From NCBI GenBank assembly GCA_017938315.1, contig JAGBBV010000028.1, forward strand, positions 1 to 55,864: a DNA stretch of 55,864 bases. Direction: 5' to 3'. This DNA comes from Lachnospiraceae bacterium (lineage in GTDB: Bacteria; Bacillota; Clostridia; Lachnospirales; Lachnospiraceae). This document shows positions 17,408 through 25,558 of the stretch, piece by piece; position 1 is the first letter of the stretch; every line of letters starts with the position of its first letter. A program made the position numbers and the translations under genes. Under the pieces are notes generated by a model. It worked only from the letters and a program-made list of their open reading frames with translations. It searched no databases and was not told the DNA's origin.

Positions 17408-18907
17408 CTAAAAATTGAAATAAATAAACGTACTTACCTGTGAAAAGGAAATAATACACCACACAAAAATAGCGGATATTATCATTGCAAATTTATTACT
17501 TGAAACCCTTTCATCCGTAACCAGCTGCACAGCATTTTTGCGGCTGATGATAAAAAAGCAAATGACAAGTAACAAAACAAATAAAATAACGAAAGCATAA
17601 TTTAACAAATCCGGTTTTGCTAAGTTAATGGCCTGCTTGAAAATATAAAATTCAGGGATATCTAAATTGGCCGCAAGCTTGTAAATATAACCGGTTTCTT
17701 TTAGGGCAAAAATATTTTTAAACATTTGGAATGCATTGCACATACTACTGCTTCCAAAGAAGATAAGCGAGATATTAAAAAACATAAAAGTGAAAAACCA
17801 TCCCACAGGTCTTGGGATGTATAGTTTAGCAGGAAGCTTATCGTTACTTCCTTTTACGCCTACAATACCTAAATTATCCCAAATAACCAAAAGTCCCTGC
17901 ATGGTACCCCACGCCACATAAGTCCAGTTTGCACCATGCCAAAGCCCGCTTAAGAAAAAGACCATAAAGGTATTAAACATGGTTCGTGCCTTTCCTTTTC
18001 GGCTGCCGCCTAAAGGAATGTATACGTATTGAATAAAAAATCTGGAAAGTGTCATATGCCATCTTTGCCATAATTCTTTTACGGAACATGCTTTATAAGG
18101 AGAATTGAAATTTACCGGTAGTTCAATATTAAACATCCGGCCCAAACCGATTGCCATATCGCTGTAACCGCTAAAGTCGAAATAAATTTGGAAAGTATAT
18201 GCGAGAATGACTAGCAGTGTGGAAGGAGTATCCAAAAATAATGTATTTTGAAAACCAAAGTTTACAGGCAGAGCAAGAACATCTGCAAGAAGAACTTTCT
18301 TTCCAAGCCCCAGAGTAAACAATGAAAATCCTTTATAAAAGTTATCTAAGCTGAACTTCCGGTTGGAGATGTCCTCAAATTGAGGCATCATCTCTTTATA
18401 CAAAACAATAGGACCGGCAATTAATTGGGGAAAAAAGGTTACAAATGTAATATAGTTTGCAAAAGAATAATGATCAGCCTTGCCGAGACATCTGTCTACA
18501 ATAAAGGAAACCTGCTGGAAGGTAAAAAAACTGATACCTAAGGGGAGCAAGATATGCTTTAATGCAAAGTCAGTTTGAAAAAGGGCGTTAATGTTTTCAA
18601 AAAAGAAATCATAGTATTTAAAATAAAATAAAAGCCCCAAATTAAACAAAAGTCCCGTAAAAAGTAAAAGGCGGGAAGATAATTTGGTACGGGAAAATTT
18701 CATAAGGAAACTAAGCAGGTAATTGCCTAAAATACTGGCAACAATAATCATGAGATAATAGTAGTTAAAATAGGCGTAAAACCATAAGGACATACCTGCC
18801 AGAAAGAATTTGGCAAAAGTATATGCTTTTTTGGAATTAAGAAAATACCAACCTGCTAAAACAAGCGGCAGAAATATAAATATAAATATATAGGAATTAA
18901 ATAACAT
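17408..18907 (-). CDS. MBOAT family O-acyltransferase (AlgI/DltB-like)
   Basis: 499 residues with about eleven or twelve transmembrane helices. Family marks: GISFFTFQQVSFIVD, FVTFFPQLIAGPIV, IYFDFSGYSDMAIGLG, ELWQRWHMTLSRFF with IPLGGSRKG, and the catalytic His in FFLSGLWHGANWTYVAWG. It exports an acyl group across the membrane for transfer to an extracytoplasmic acceptor with its downstream SGNH-like partner. It is more AlgI-like than DltB-like in length and motifs, and no dltA/dltC genes are nearby, so D-alanylation of teichoic acid is unlikely. The start ATG has GAAAGGG upstream. It is divergent from the lipoprotein gene at 19043. Confidence 0.92.
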   Translation of the reverse strand: MLFNSYIFIFIFLPLVLAGWYFLNSKKAYTFAKFFLAGMSLWFYAYFNYYYLMIIVASILGNYLLSFLMKFSRTKLSSRLLLFTGLLFNLGLLFYFKYYDFFFENINALFQTDFALKHILLPLGISFFTFQQVSFIVDRCLGKADHYSFANYITFVTFFPQLIAGPIVLYKEMMPQFEDISNRKFSLDNFYKGFSLFTLGLGKKVLLADVLALPVNFGFQNTLFLDTPSTLLVILAYTFQIYFDFSGYSDMAIGLGRMFNIELPVNFNSPYKACSVKELWQRWHMTLSRFFIQYVYIPLGGSRKGKARTMFNTFMVFFLSGLWHGANWTYVAWGTMQGLLVIWDNLGIVGVKGSNDKLPAKLYIPRPVGWFFTFMFFNISLIFFGSSSMCNAFQMFKNIFALKETGYIYKLAANLDIPEFYIFKQAINLAKPDLLNYAFVILFVLLLVICFFIISRKNAVQLVTDERVSSNKFAMIISAIFVWCIISFSQVSTFIYFNF

Positions 18908-19042
18908 GTCAGACCCTTTCGTTTGCTTGTTTTTCTTTCGTCTGCCTTACATAGTATAGCATGTGCAGGCATAATTTGTCTAATGTATGGAAATACTTTG
19001 AAAAAGAGATATTTTACCAAAAAAGTATGGAGGCGGCGGAGT

Positions 19043-19687
19043 ATGAAGGAACATATAATGAAAGCAGGTATGGTTTTATCCTTTCTTGGAATGATATTAC
19101 AATTTACAGGCTGCAAAGGGGGAGAGGAAAATAGCAGACAAAGAAATAGTCAGGCGTATATTAAGGAGAACAATGGTAGTGAAGATAATGCAATTAACAC
19201 ATTGCAAGCGGGAAGTAAATACAAGATAGTTACTCCCATGATGGAGCTGAAAGAAGCGGTAGTCTCTATTTTAGAAGATAATTATTGGCCGGATGCACTT
19301 TTGTCAGAAGAGGAGTTTGCAGAAAGAACGGGTGTTTCTTCTGATATGTATGAAAGTTTTATGGCGGAATATCAGCATTCGGAAGCCGGTATCGATATGA
19401 TGATTCTGATTGAAGCAAAGGAAGATTGTCTCAGGGATGTGGAAAAGTATATGAATGAATATAGGGAGCTACTTTTAAATATTTACGAAAAACAACCACA
19501 AAATAAGGCAAAAGTATTTGCATCCAGAATAGAAGTTATCAATAATTATGTATGTTATGTCCAACTGGGAGCAGATATTACAGATTTAGAAAGTCAGGGC
19601 GAAGACGTCATGGTGGCATATTGTCAACAAGAAAACGAAAGGGCCATTGATATTTTGGAAAAAACAATTTTAGAGTGGGAAAATTAA
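19043..19687 (+). CDS. Lipoprotein, DUF4358-like
   Basis: 214 residues from ATG 19043 behind GGAGGCGGCGGAG. A lipoprotein signal peptide (MKEHIMKAGMVLSFLGMILQ) ends in FTGC, giving Cys as the lipidated residue at about 23. The mature part matches the DUF4358 pattern as I recall it: AVVSILEDNYWPDALLSEEE, a Met/Tyr-rich centre and MMILIEAKEDCLRDVEKYM. A terminal VINNYVCYVQLGADI strand follows. In Lachnospiraceae such lipoproteins often neighbour MBOAT acyltransferases, as here on the opposite strand. It is presumably exported and anchored to the outer face of the membrane. No biochemical function is known to me. A strong terminator follows directly. Confidence 0.65.
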   Translation: MKEHIMKAGMVLSFLGMILQFTGCKGGEENSRQRNSQAYIKENNGSEDNAINTLQAGSKYKIVTPMMELKEAVVSILEDNYWPDALLSEEEFAERTGVSSDMYESFMAEYQHSEAGIDMMILIEAKEDCLRDVEKYMNEYRELLLNIYEKQPQNKAKVFASRIEVINNYVCYVQLGADITDLESQGEDVMVAYCQQENERAIDILEKTILEWEN

Positions 19688-19689
19688 AG

Positions 19690-19741
19690 AGGAGAGTCGC
19701 GAAATAACCCATTATAGTTATGGAGTGACTCTCCCCTTTTG
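19690..19741 (+). terminator. Intrinsic terminator
   Basis: GGAGAGTC (19690-19697) pairs with GACTCTCC (19726-19733), followed by CCTTTTG. It ends the DUF4358-like gene and may also serve the convergent XRE gene. Confidence 0.8.
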
Positions 19742-19751
19742 TTTCTTTTGA

Positions 19752-20069
19752 CTATTCATCTGATTCTGAGTCAACGTTAGTTATTTTTGCATTTATAGGT
19801 GAACAGGTTTTTTCTGTAAAGCAATTAATTCCCAATAATTCACTGGGAGCAATACAAAAAACTTGTGAGAATACTGCTAATTCAATATCGGTAACAAAGC
19901 GTTGCCCGCTTTCTATGCGCTGAATAGCATTTTTGTCAAGATCCATTCCCATAAGCTGTAACTTGTCAGCTAAAGCACGCTGTGACATCCGAGGAATAAT
20001 GTTTTGACGTAGTTCTTTAATTTTCTTTCCACAAAGATTATTTGAATTATTATTTTTGTTCTTAAACAT
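19752..20069 (-). CDS. XRE family helix-turn-helix regulator
   Basis: 105 residues. The Cro/CI-type helix-turn-helix is evident in IKELRQNIIPRMSQRALADK, then LQLMGMDLDKNAIQRIESGQ and RFVTDIELAVFSQVFCI with SELLG. The short C-terminal tail (about 30 residues) has no recognised domain. It is divergently transcribed from the lipoprotein gene at 20189. The 119-nt region between them contains two nested inverted repeats, so it likely controls itself and the lipoprotein (inference). Ribosome site AAGGAGTAAC lies upstream of the start on the minus strand. Its AT-rich composition resembles its lipoprotein partner more than the flanking housekeeping genes. Confidence 0.85.
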   Translation of the reverse strand: MFKNKNNNSNNLCGKKIKELRQNIIPRMSQRALADKLQLMGMDLDKNAIQRIESGQRFVTDIELAVFSQVFCIAPSELLGINCFTEKTCSPINAKITNVDSESDE

Positions 20070-20084
20070 AGTTACTCCTTATAA

Positions 20085-20156
20085 TGACATTTAGTTCTTG
20101 TCAATATTTGTATTGTGTGCTAAAATTTGATACAAAATGACACGCACTAAATGTCA
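20085..20156. promoter_or_regulatory. Nested inverted repeats between XRE regulator and lipoprotein gene
   Basis: TGACATTTAGT (20085-20095) and ACTAAATGTCA (20146-20156) are perfect 11-bp inverted copies placed symmetrically at the two ends of the intergenic region. Inside them, TTTGTAT (about 20107-20113) faces ATACAAA (about 20130-20136). The outer arms sit close to each gene's start. Likely operators for the XRE protein. Confidence 0.7.
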
Positions 20157-20188
20157 AACAAAAATAAATAGGGAAGGTGATTATTATT

Positions 20189-21649
20189 ATGACGAAAAAA
20201 AATAGTTTTATATTATTACTAGTTAGTATTTTTATACTGCTTACTGGTTGTGGAGCTGAAAAGACGATAGATGAATCAGGAGTAATAGAAGAAGTTTTTG
20301 TAGAAGAAGCTTTTGTAGAAGAAGCGCCTGCTTTGGAAACGGAGGTTGAAGAGACTGTCGAGAAAGAAATTTTGGAGGAAAATACTGATGAAATAATAGA
20401 AGATATAATTGTACCTAAGTGGTATTTAGATGAAGAAGGATTAAAAAATGAAGAATTAAATTGGAATATAAAAAGAAATGAGAGTATTATGGATCAACAG
20501 ATAGATGTAACATTATCTGTTGATGGAAAGGAATTGCCATTTTATTGTTCCAATTCGGATGATAATTTAGACGAATACATATCACAACGAGAAAAGATGC
20601 AAAAAGGACAGATAGAAAATATAGAGTTTGCCTATGATGATATGAATATTATTTTTATAGGAAATGGAATTGAAATACGCTCTAATTACTTTTTTTGGGG
20701 TTTAGAAGAAGGAACAAATGTTGTTGAGTGGTTGAAAGAAAAAAATATTATAAAAGCATTGGAAGTACCATTAAAGGAATGTATGGCATATAGTACAAAA
20801 GATGGATTGTATTGTCCTGCAATGGGAATTGCTATATGTAAGGAGGGTGCAGTAGATGGAACTTCCTCAATAGGAGTGTCATATTCATATAAAAAAGGAG
20901 AAGAAGAGTATGCGTCTATTAGCATTTCCAACCGAATCGATAGAAGTGTAATTGGGAGTGCAGTAGATGCTCAAGAAGCTATAAGTAATATAAAAAAATA
21001 TTTTGGTGAAGAAGAATTAAATTGGATTAATAACGATATGGAAGTGAATATAGGAAATGACAAAATAATAGGTACTGGATTTGATAGAGGAGATACTTTT
21101 ATTTTCTTTATGTATCCTGAAAATTTGACATATGATATTGATATTTTTGCTTCTAACGAGCAGGCGTGCGTAAATGCATTATCAATAGTGGAAAAACTAA
21201 AAGAAGATAATTCCGAAAGTAGCATTATAGAAGATTCTTTAAAAATGGAAGCTGCAAAAGAAAATGATATACCCAAAGGCGTAGACATAGAATCTACGCT
21301 TCCGGGAGAACAATGGTTGGAATCTTTTGTAGGTATTGTAGAGGAACCGATTGTAGTCATTTTTAATGATAATACCGGAAGAAAAGAAGTGGTACAGGCC
21401 AATTCTACCGTGACGGTAAATCCTGATGAGGATAAAATCGGTATATATTTACCGGAACATAAAATGGGACTTATGGGAAGTACAACGCATGCTATTTCGG
21501 TTAAAGAATTTCATACAATTTCACGGGAGTGTGAGATTATAGAGATGGATGCTAAAAAGATGAGAGATATACCGGAAAGAAATGCAAAAGTAACGTTTCG
21601 AAATGATAAAGAAGAATGGGATATTGAATTTACTATTTTAGTAAATTAA
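20189..21649 (+). CDS. Uncharacterised lipoprotein with acidic repeat linker
   Basis: 486 residues from ATG 20189; GGAAGGTGA at 20172-20180 is the ribosome site, which argues against the GTG at 20177 inside it. The signal peptide (KKNSFILLLVSIFILLTGCG) ends in LTGC, so it is a lipoprotein. Residues about 30-75 are a Glu/Val/Ala linker with repeated VEEAFVEEAP-like units. The folded part that follows has several beta-rich segments (WNIKRNESIMDQQIDVTLSV; VIFNDNTGRKEVVQANSTVT) and no motif I recognise. The C-terminal half may hold a duplicated beta domain. It is paired with and probably controlled by the divergent XRE protein; the gene is notably AT-rich, suggesting acquisition. Function unknown. 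Confidence 0.7.
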   Translation: MTKKNSFILLLVSIFILLTGCGAEKTIDESGVIEEVFVEEAFVEEAPALETEVEETVEKEILEENTDEIIEDIIVPKWYLDEEGLKNEELNWNIKRNESIMDQQIDVTLSVDGKELPFYCSNSDDNLDEYISQREKMQKGQIENIEFAYDDMNIIFIGNGIEIRSNYFFWGLEEGTNVVEWLKEKNIIKALEVPLKECMAYSTKDGLYCPAMGIAICKEGAVDGTSSIGVSYSYKKGEEEYASISISNRIDRSVIGSAVDAQEAISNIKKYFGEEELNWINNDMEVNIGNDKIIGTGFDRGDTFIFFMYPENLTYDIDIFASNEQACVNALSIVEKLKEDNSESSIIEDSLKMEAAKENDIPKGVDIESTLPGEQWLESFVGIVEEPIVVIFNDNTGRKEVVQANSTVTVNPDEDKIGIYLPEHKMGLMGSTTHAISVKEFHTISRECEIIEMDAKKMRDIPERNAKVTFRNDKEEWDIEFTILVN

Positions 21650-21679
21650 ACAGGTAATAGTAACTTTATATACAAGAAA

Positions 21680-21738
21680 AAATAAGGGAGAAATACTACA
21701 TAACCGAAAAACAAGATATGTAGTATTTCTCCTTATTT
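21680..21738. terminator. Strong bidirectional terminator
   Basis: AAATAAGGGAGAAATACTAC (from 21680) pairs with GTAGTATTTCTCCTTATTT (ending 21738): about 20 bp with one bulged base. It is A-rich on one side and T-rich on the other, serving the lipoprotein gene and the convergent murG, whose stop codon lies within the arm. Confidence 0.92.
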
Positions 21739-22818
21739 ATTTACACATTCTTCTATTAATTTAGTGATGGTATGAATGGAACCATGTTGATTACTTTTAC
21801 TCATGGCATCCACAAAGGACTGTCGGTTAAAGTACAGTTCAGTGACTTTTTCAGCTAACAGCGTGGGAGATAAATCATCATCATCTATTACCAGTGAAAA
21901 ACCCTGTGATTCAAAGGACTTGGCATTTAATATCTGATCACCTCTGCTGCTTTTTGCAGAAAGGGGAACAAGAAGATTAGGCTTTTTAAGGGCAAGGAGT
22001 TCGCAAATGGAGTTTGCGCCCGCACGGGATATTACCACATCTGCCAAAGCAAATAAATCTTTTAATTCTGCTTTTACATATTCAAACTGAATGTATCCTT
22101 CGGTATGAAGGAGCATATTGTCAATTTTCTCTTTACCGCAAATGTGAACCACCTGAAAATCCTGCAGTAGGGTAGGAAGGGCTTCACGTACAGCGGTATT
22201 GACTGATGCTGCACCGAGACTTCCGCCGATGACCAAGATCACAGGTTTATTAGCTGTAAAACCACACATATCAAGAGCAGCAAGTTTATCACCTTTGGCC
22301 AGCTCTTCCCTGATAGGGGAACCGGTAAGAACTGCTTTTTCTGCAGGTAACATGCTTACGGTTTCCGGGAAATTGCAACATATTTTTTCTGCACAGGGAA
22401 TGCATATTTTATTGGCAAGCCCCGGGGTCATATCTGATTCATGTATGATGCAGGGAATCTTTAGGGAAGCAGCAGCCCGTACAACGGGAACGCTGACAAA
22501 GCCACCCTTAGAAAATACCACATCGGGACGAATCTTTTTTAAATGCTTACGGGCTTCGGAATATCCCTTAATTACGCGGAAGGGATCGGTTAAGTTTTTG
22601 ATATCGAGATATCTTCTGAACTTACCCGTTGCAATGCCATAATAAGGAATATCAAAATCCGTAATCAATCTTTTTTCGATACCATCATAGGAACCAATGT
22701 AGGATACTTCATATCCAAGTTCGTTTAAACGGGGAAGCAGTGCAATGTTTGGAGTTACATGTCCTGCTGTTCCGCCGCCGGTTAAGACAATTTTTTTAGT
22801 TGTGGTTGTATCGCTCAT
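21733..22818 (-). CDS. murG: UDP-GlcNAc:undecaprenyl-pyrophosphoryl-MurNAc-pentapeptide GlcNAc transferase
   Basis: 361 residues, typical. KIVLTGGGTAGHVTPNIALL is the MurG G-loop 1 (GGT.GHV), VFSKGGFVSVPVVRAA is loop 2, HESDMTPGLANKI is the conserved acceptor-side segment, and VILVIGGSLGAASVN is loop 3. The UDP-binding site is SRAGANSICELLALKKPNLL with VPLSAKSSRGDQILNAK. It converts lipid I to lipid II at the inner face of the membrane. It follows the TSCPD gene by 16 nt on the minus strand rather than lying in a division-cell-wall cluster, an arrangement common in Lachnospiraceae as I recall. Confidence 0.96.
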   Translation of the reverse strand: MSDTTTTKKIVLTGGGTAGHVTPNIALLPRLNELGYEVSYIGSYDGIEKRLITDFDIPYYGIATGKFRRYLDIKNLTDPFRVIKGYSEARKHLKKIRPDVVFSKGGFVSVPVVRAAASLKIPCIIHESDMTPGLANKICIPCAEKICCNFPETVSMLPAEKAVLTGSPIREELAKGDKLAALDMCGFTANKPVILVIGGSLGAASVNTAVREALPTLLQDFQVVHICGKEKIDNMLLHTEGYIQFEYVKAELKDLFALADVVISRAGANSICELLALKKPNLLVPLSAKSSRGDQILNAKSFESQGFSLVIDDDDLSPTLLAEKVTELYFNRQSFVDAMSKSNQHGSIHTITKLIEECVNK

Positions 22819-22834
22819 AGCAGAGCCTCCTGTT

Positions 22835-23083
22835 TTAACAATTTCCGTTTTGTATTGATTCTAAAGCCTGAGCCAGCTGGTCAGGACAGGAAGTGTTCTT
22901 AAATCCGCAACGGATTCCTTTTAATTTGGAAATAGCATCTTCTACTTTCATGCCTGTTACAAGAGATGCAATTCCTTTTAAGTTACCGTTACATCCGCCA
23001 AAAAATTCAACAAATTTGATAATACCGTTTTCTACTTCAATATCAATGGAAGAGGAACAAACACCTTTTGTCTGATATTTCAT
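22835..23083 (-). CDS. TSCPD domain-containing small protein (TIGR03905 type)
   Basis: 82 residues from ATG 23081-23083; the longer frame to 23188 adds residues upstream of the apparent ribosome site and is unlikely. The protein carries the family motif TSCPDQLAQAL near the end, plus GGCNGNLKGIASLV and CGFKNTSCP. All four Cys (residues 9, 31, 59, 66) are in conserved-looking positions. TSCPD modules also occur at the C-terminus of some ribonucleotide reductases, where Cys pairs may bind metal. This stand-alone form has no established function. It precedes murG in the same transcription unit. Confidence 0.85.
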   Translation of the reverse strand: MKYQTKGVCSSSIDIEVENGIIKFVEFFGGCNGNLKGIASLVTGMKVEDAISKLKGIRCGFKNTSCPDQLAQALESIQNGNC

Positions 23084-23296
23084 ATATATACACCCGACCC
23101 TTTCTGAATGATGTATCTTTTGGTTTACAAGCATAAAGTATAACAGAAAATATTGTTGTTTTCCAGTAGAAAACAGTACTTTTTGCATGATTTAAGAAAG
23201 ATTTTGTCGAACAAGTGTGATGCTTTAGCGGGGCGGAAATATTGAGCAAAAAAACCCTTTCTTCTATAATAATAATTAAGAAAAAGGAGGAAGATT

Positions 23297-23974
23297 ATGC
23301 TTGCCATATTTTTTAAACATAAGGTTTTATCCGTTACCATTTTGATACTATTATTTCTAAGTATTATATGCCAGATATTGTTAGGTGTGATATTTCATAA
23401 AATGATCGAGGAATCCGACAATATGCCAACCACCGGAAATACGCTGCTAAAGCAATGTAAATTAAAATTCATTAATTGCTATCAATTAAATGGTAAGATG
23501 ATGAATACATCTGTTTTTGTAGATAAGTTTATTTCAAAGATCCGTATAGCAGGATTATCTTTAGAGAGGATTGCCCATTTGTCAGGACAATTTACACTGT
23601 TATCCATACTGGTTTCAGGTATATGTGTATGTGTAAGCCTGGCAGCAGGTGATACCTTATTTCAAATTATACCCTATTATCTTGTCAGTATACTGGGTCT
23701 GTATCTTTATTTTTCCATTTCAGGAATTGTGGATATTATGGGGAAAAAGAAGCTGCTCAAGACAAATCTTGTGGATTACCTGGAAAATCATTTAATGCCG
23801 AGACTTGACCTGGAAGAAGAAAACGGAAAAGAAGAGAAAAAAACACCGGCACCGGTACTTCATATTGTGGAAGAAGAAAAAACAATAAAGAGAAAAGAAG
23901 GTCCGCAAGGTATGTTAAATGCGGCAGACTATGGGGAAGAATTGGAAAACTATTTAAAGGAATTCTTTGCATAA
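23297..23974 (+). CDS. Hypothetical membrane protein
   Basis: 225 residues from ATG 23297 behind AAGGAGGAAG. Three hydrophobic segments: an N-terminal one (about 8-28) and a pair at about 94-114 and 122-142. A charged region of about 75 residues follows (DYLENHLMPRLDLEEENGKE and a C-terminal DYGEELENYLKEFFA), most likely cytoplasmic and partly coiled. I do not recognise a family. It is the first of three co-directional genes leading to DUF436 and a HAD phosphatase, with a 52-nt gap to the next. Confidence 0.65.
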   Translation: MLAIFFKHKVLSVTILILLFLSIICQILLGVIFHKMIEESDNMPTTGNTLLKQCKLKFINCYQLNGKMMNTSVFVDKFISKIRIAGLSLERIAHLSGQFTLLSILVSGICVCVSLAAGDTLFQIIPYYLVSILGLYLYFSISGIVDIMGKKKLLKTNLVDYLENHLMPRLDLEEENGKEEKKTPAPVLHIVEEEKTIKRKEGPQGMLNAADYGEELENYLKEFFA

Positions 23975-24026
23975 GGCATATTTTGTTGTAGAATAATACA
24001 CAAGATAAGAAAGGTTTGGTTACGAT

Positions 24027-24617
24027 ATGGAAAATGGTATGTCAGATAAAAAAATGGAAAAGACTTTCCTTGAAAAGGTAAAAACAGAAGCAAAAGCAGC
24101 AGCCGGTGAACTTGTGGATATGGCAGGCCTTACCGCAGGAGATATTCTTGTGGTGGGATGTTCATCCAGTGAAGTAACAGGTGAAAAAATAGGGACTTTT
24201 TCCAGTGTGGAAACGGCAGAAGCAGTCTTTGAGGGAATATATTCTGTAGTAACAGAAAAAGGTATTTTTCTTGCAGCGCAATGTTGCGAGCATTTAAACA
24301 GGGCGCTGATTATTGAAAAAGAATTGGTGGACAGAGAGAGGTGGCCCATTGTAAATGTATTGCCTCAGCCTAAGGCAGGTGGATCCTTTGCCACAACCGC
24401 ATATCATGCTATGAAGGAGCCGGTGGCGGTGGAGCATATCAAAGCAAAGGCAGGTATGGATATCGGAGATACTTTAATCGGCATGCATCTTTTAGACGTG
24501 GCAGTTCCGGTGAGGGTTTCTGTGAAGAATATTGGGATGGCACACCTTGTATGTGCCAGGACAAGACCCAAATTTATCGGTGGCATCAGAGCGGCTTATG
24601 ATGAAGATAAAATGTAA
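24027..24617 (+). CDS. DUF436 / TIGR01440 family protein (YwlG-like)
   Basis: 196 residues, usual for the family. Recognisable segments: DILVVGCSSSEVTGEKIGTF, GIFLAAQCCEHLNRALIIEK, VNVLPQPKAGGSFATTAYHA and VCARTRPKFIGGIRAAYDED. Members are cytoplasmic and broadly conserved in Firmicutes; I know of no proven reaction. It lies 25 nt upstream of a Cof-type HAD phosphatase and probably shares its transcript. An internal ATG at 24039 is a possible alternative start, since the ribosome site before 24027 is only moderate. Confidence 0.85.
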   Translation: MENGMSDKKMEKTFLEKVKTEAKAAAGELVDMAGLTAGDILVVGCSSSEVTGEKIGTFSSVETAEAVFEGIYSVVTEKGIFLAAQCCEHLNRALIIEKELVDRERWPIVNVLPQPKAGGSFATTAYHAMKEPVAVEHIKAKAGMDIGDTLIGMHLLDVAVPVRVSVKNIGMAHLVCARTRPKFIGGIRAAYDEDKM

Positions 24618-24642
24618 GAAACGATAAACGGAGAAAAAGCAA

Positions 24643-25467
24643 ATGAGCATCAAATGCATAGCACTAGATATGGACAGAACTACTCTAAATGCAGACGGCA
24701 GGCTGTCCGAAAAAACAAAAAAAGCATTAGAGTATGCTATAGAAAAGGGCGTTCACGTGGTTATAGCAAGTGGACGTGCTTTTTCTGCATTACCGGAGGA
24801 AGTGACAAGTATAGCCGGCATTGAATATGCGACTACTTGTAATGGTGCAGAGGTTTACTATATTCCGGAAAAAAGATGTTTGCAAAGCTTTTGCATATCG
24901 GAAGAAGCTGTTTGTGAGATTATGAAGCTTACAGAAGGGGCAAAGGTCATTTATGAATGCTTTATAAAGGGACAAGCCTATGCTGCGAAGGAATATGTAG
25001 ATGATCCGGTTCGTTTTGGTGCCGGTGAGAAAGTGATAGACTATGTGAAAAGAACCAGAATGCCGAAGGAAGACATCAGAGCATTTATTTTTGAGCATAA
25101 AAGTGAACTTTGTAGTATGGATATTATTGTAAAGGACCCCATGGAAAAGAAACGGATATGGGAACAATTACAAAAACAGATTCCGGATGTGTATATTACT
25201 TCATCTGTAGAACAGCTGATAGAAATTTCAGATAAAAAATGCGGTAAGCACACCGGTGTAAAATTTGTAGCGGAAAGATTAGGAATAAAAAGAGAAGAAA
25301 TTGCTGCATTCGGAGATGCGGATAATGATATTGATATGCTTTTGTATGCAGGTGTAGGTGTAGCAGTGGAAAATGCATCTGAGAATTGTTTAAAGGCAGC
25401 AGATATGGTAACTGCACACCATGATAAGGACGGTGTAGCAGAGGGAATTTATAAACTGCTGACGTAA
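24643..25467 (+). CDS. Cof-type HAD-superfamily phosphatase
   Basis: 274 residues. HAD motif I is IALDMDRTTLNADGRLSE (Asp-x-Asp nucleophile pair), motif II VVIASGRAFS, and motif III/IV KCGKHTGVKF with AAFGDADNDIDMLLYAGVGV. The C2-type cap inserted between motifs II and III (about 85-195) marks the Cof/YbiV group. These act on phosphosugars, FMN, PLP or similar metabolites, and the substrate cannot be predicted. Start ATG 24643 follows GGAGAAAAAGC. It is the end of the small operon preceding pgi. Confidence 0.92.
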   Translation: MSIKCIALDMDRTTLNADGRLSEKTKKALEYAIEKGVHVVIASGRAFSALPEEVTSIAGIEYATTCNGAEVYYIPEKRCLQSFCISEEAVCEIMKLTEGAKVIYECFIKGQAYAAKEYVDDPVRFGAGEKVIDYVKRTRMPKEDIRAFIFEHKSELCSMDIIVKDPMEKKRIWEQLQKQIPDVYITSSVEQLIEISDKKCGKHTGVKFVAERLGIKREEIAAFGDADNDIDMLLYAGVGVAVENASENCLKAADMVTAHHDKDGVAEGIYKLLT

Positions 25468-25558
25468 TACTTTGGCAAAATGATTGAAAAAAGAATAGGC
25501 ATTTGTTACACTTAGAATATGTTGTGAGTGTTTTATTTATTAAAAAGGAGAGAACATT

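Noticed and set aside
16320-18907. Teichoic acid D-alanylation (dltB/dltD)
   Set aside because: No dltA or dltC nearby and the MBOAT length and motifs are AlgI-like.
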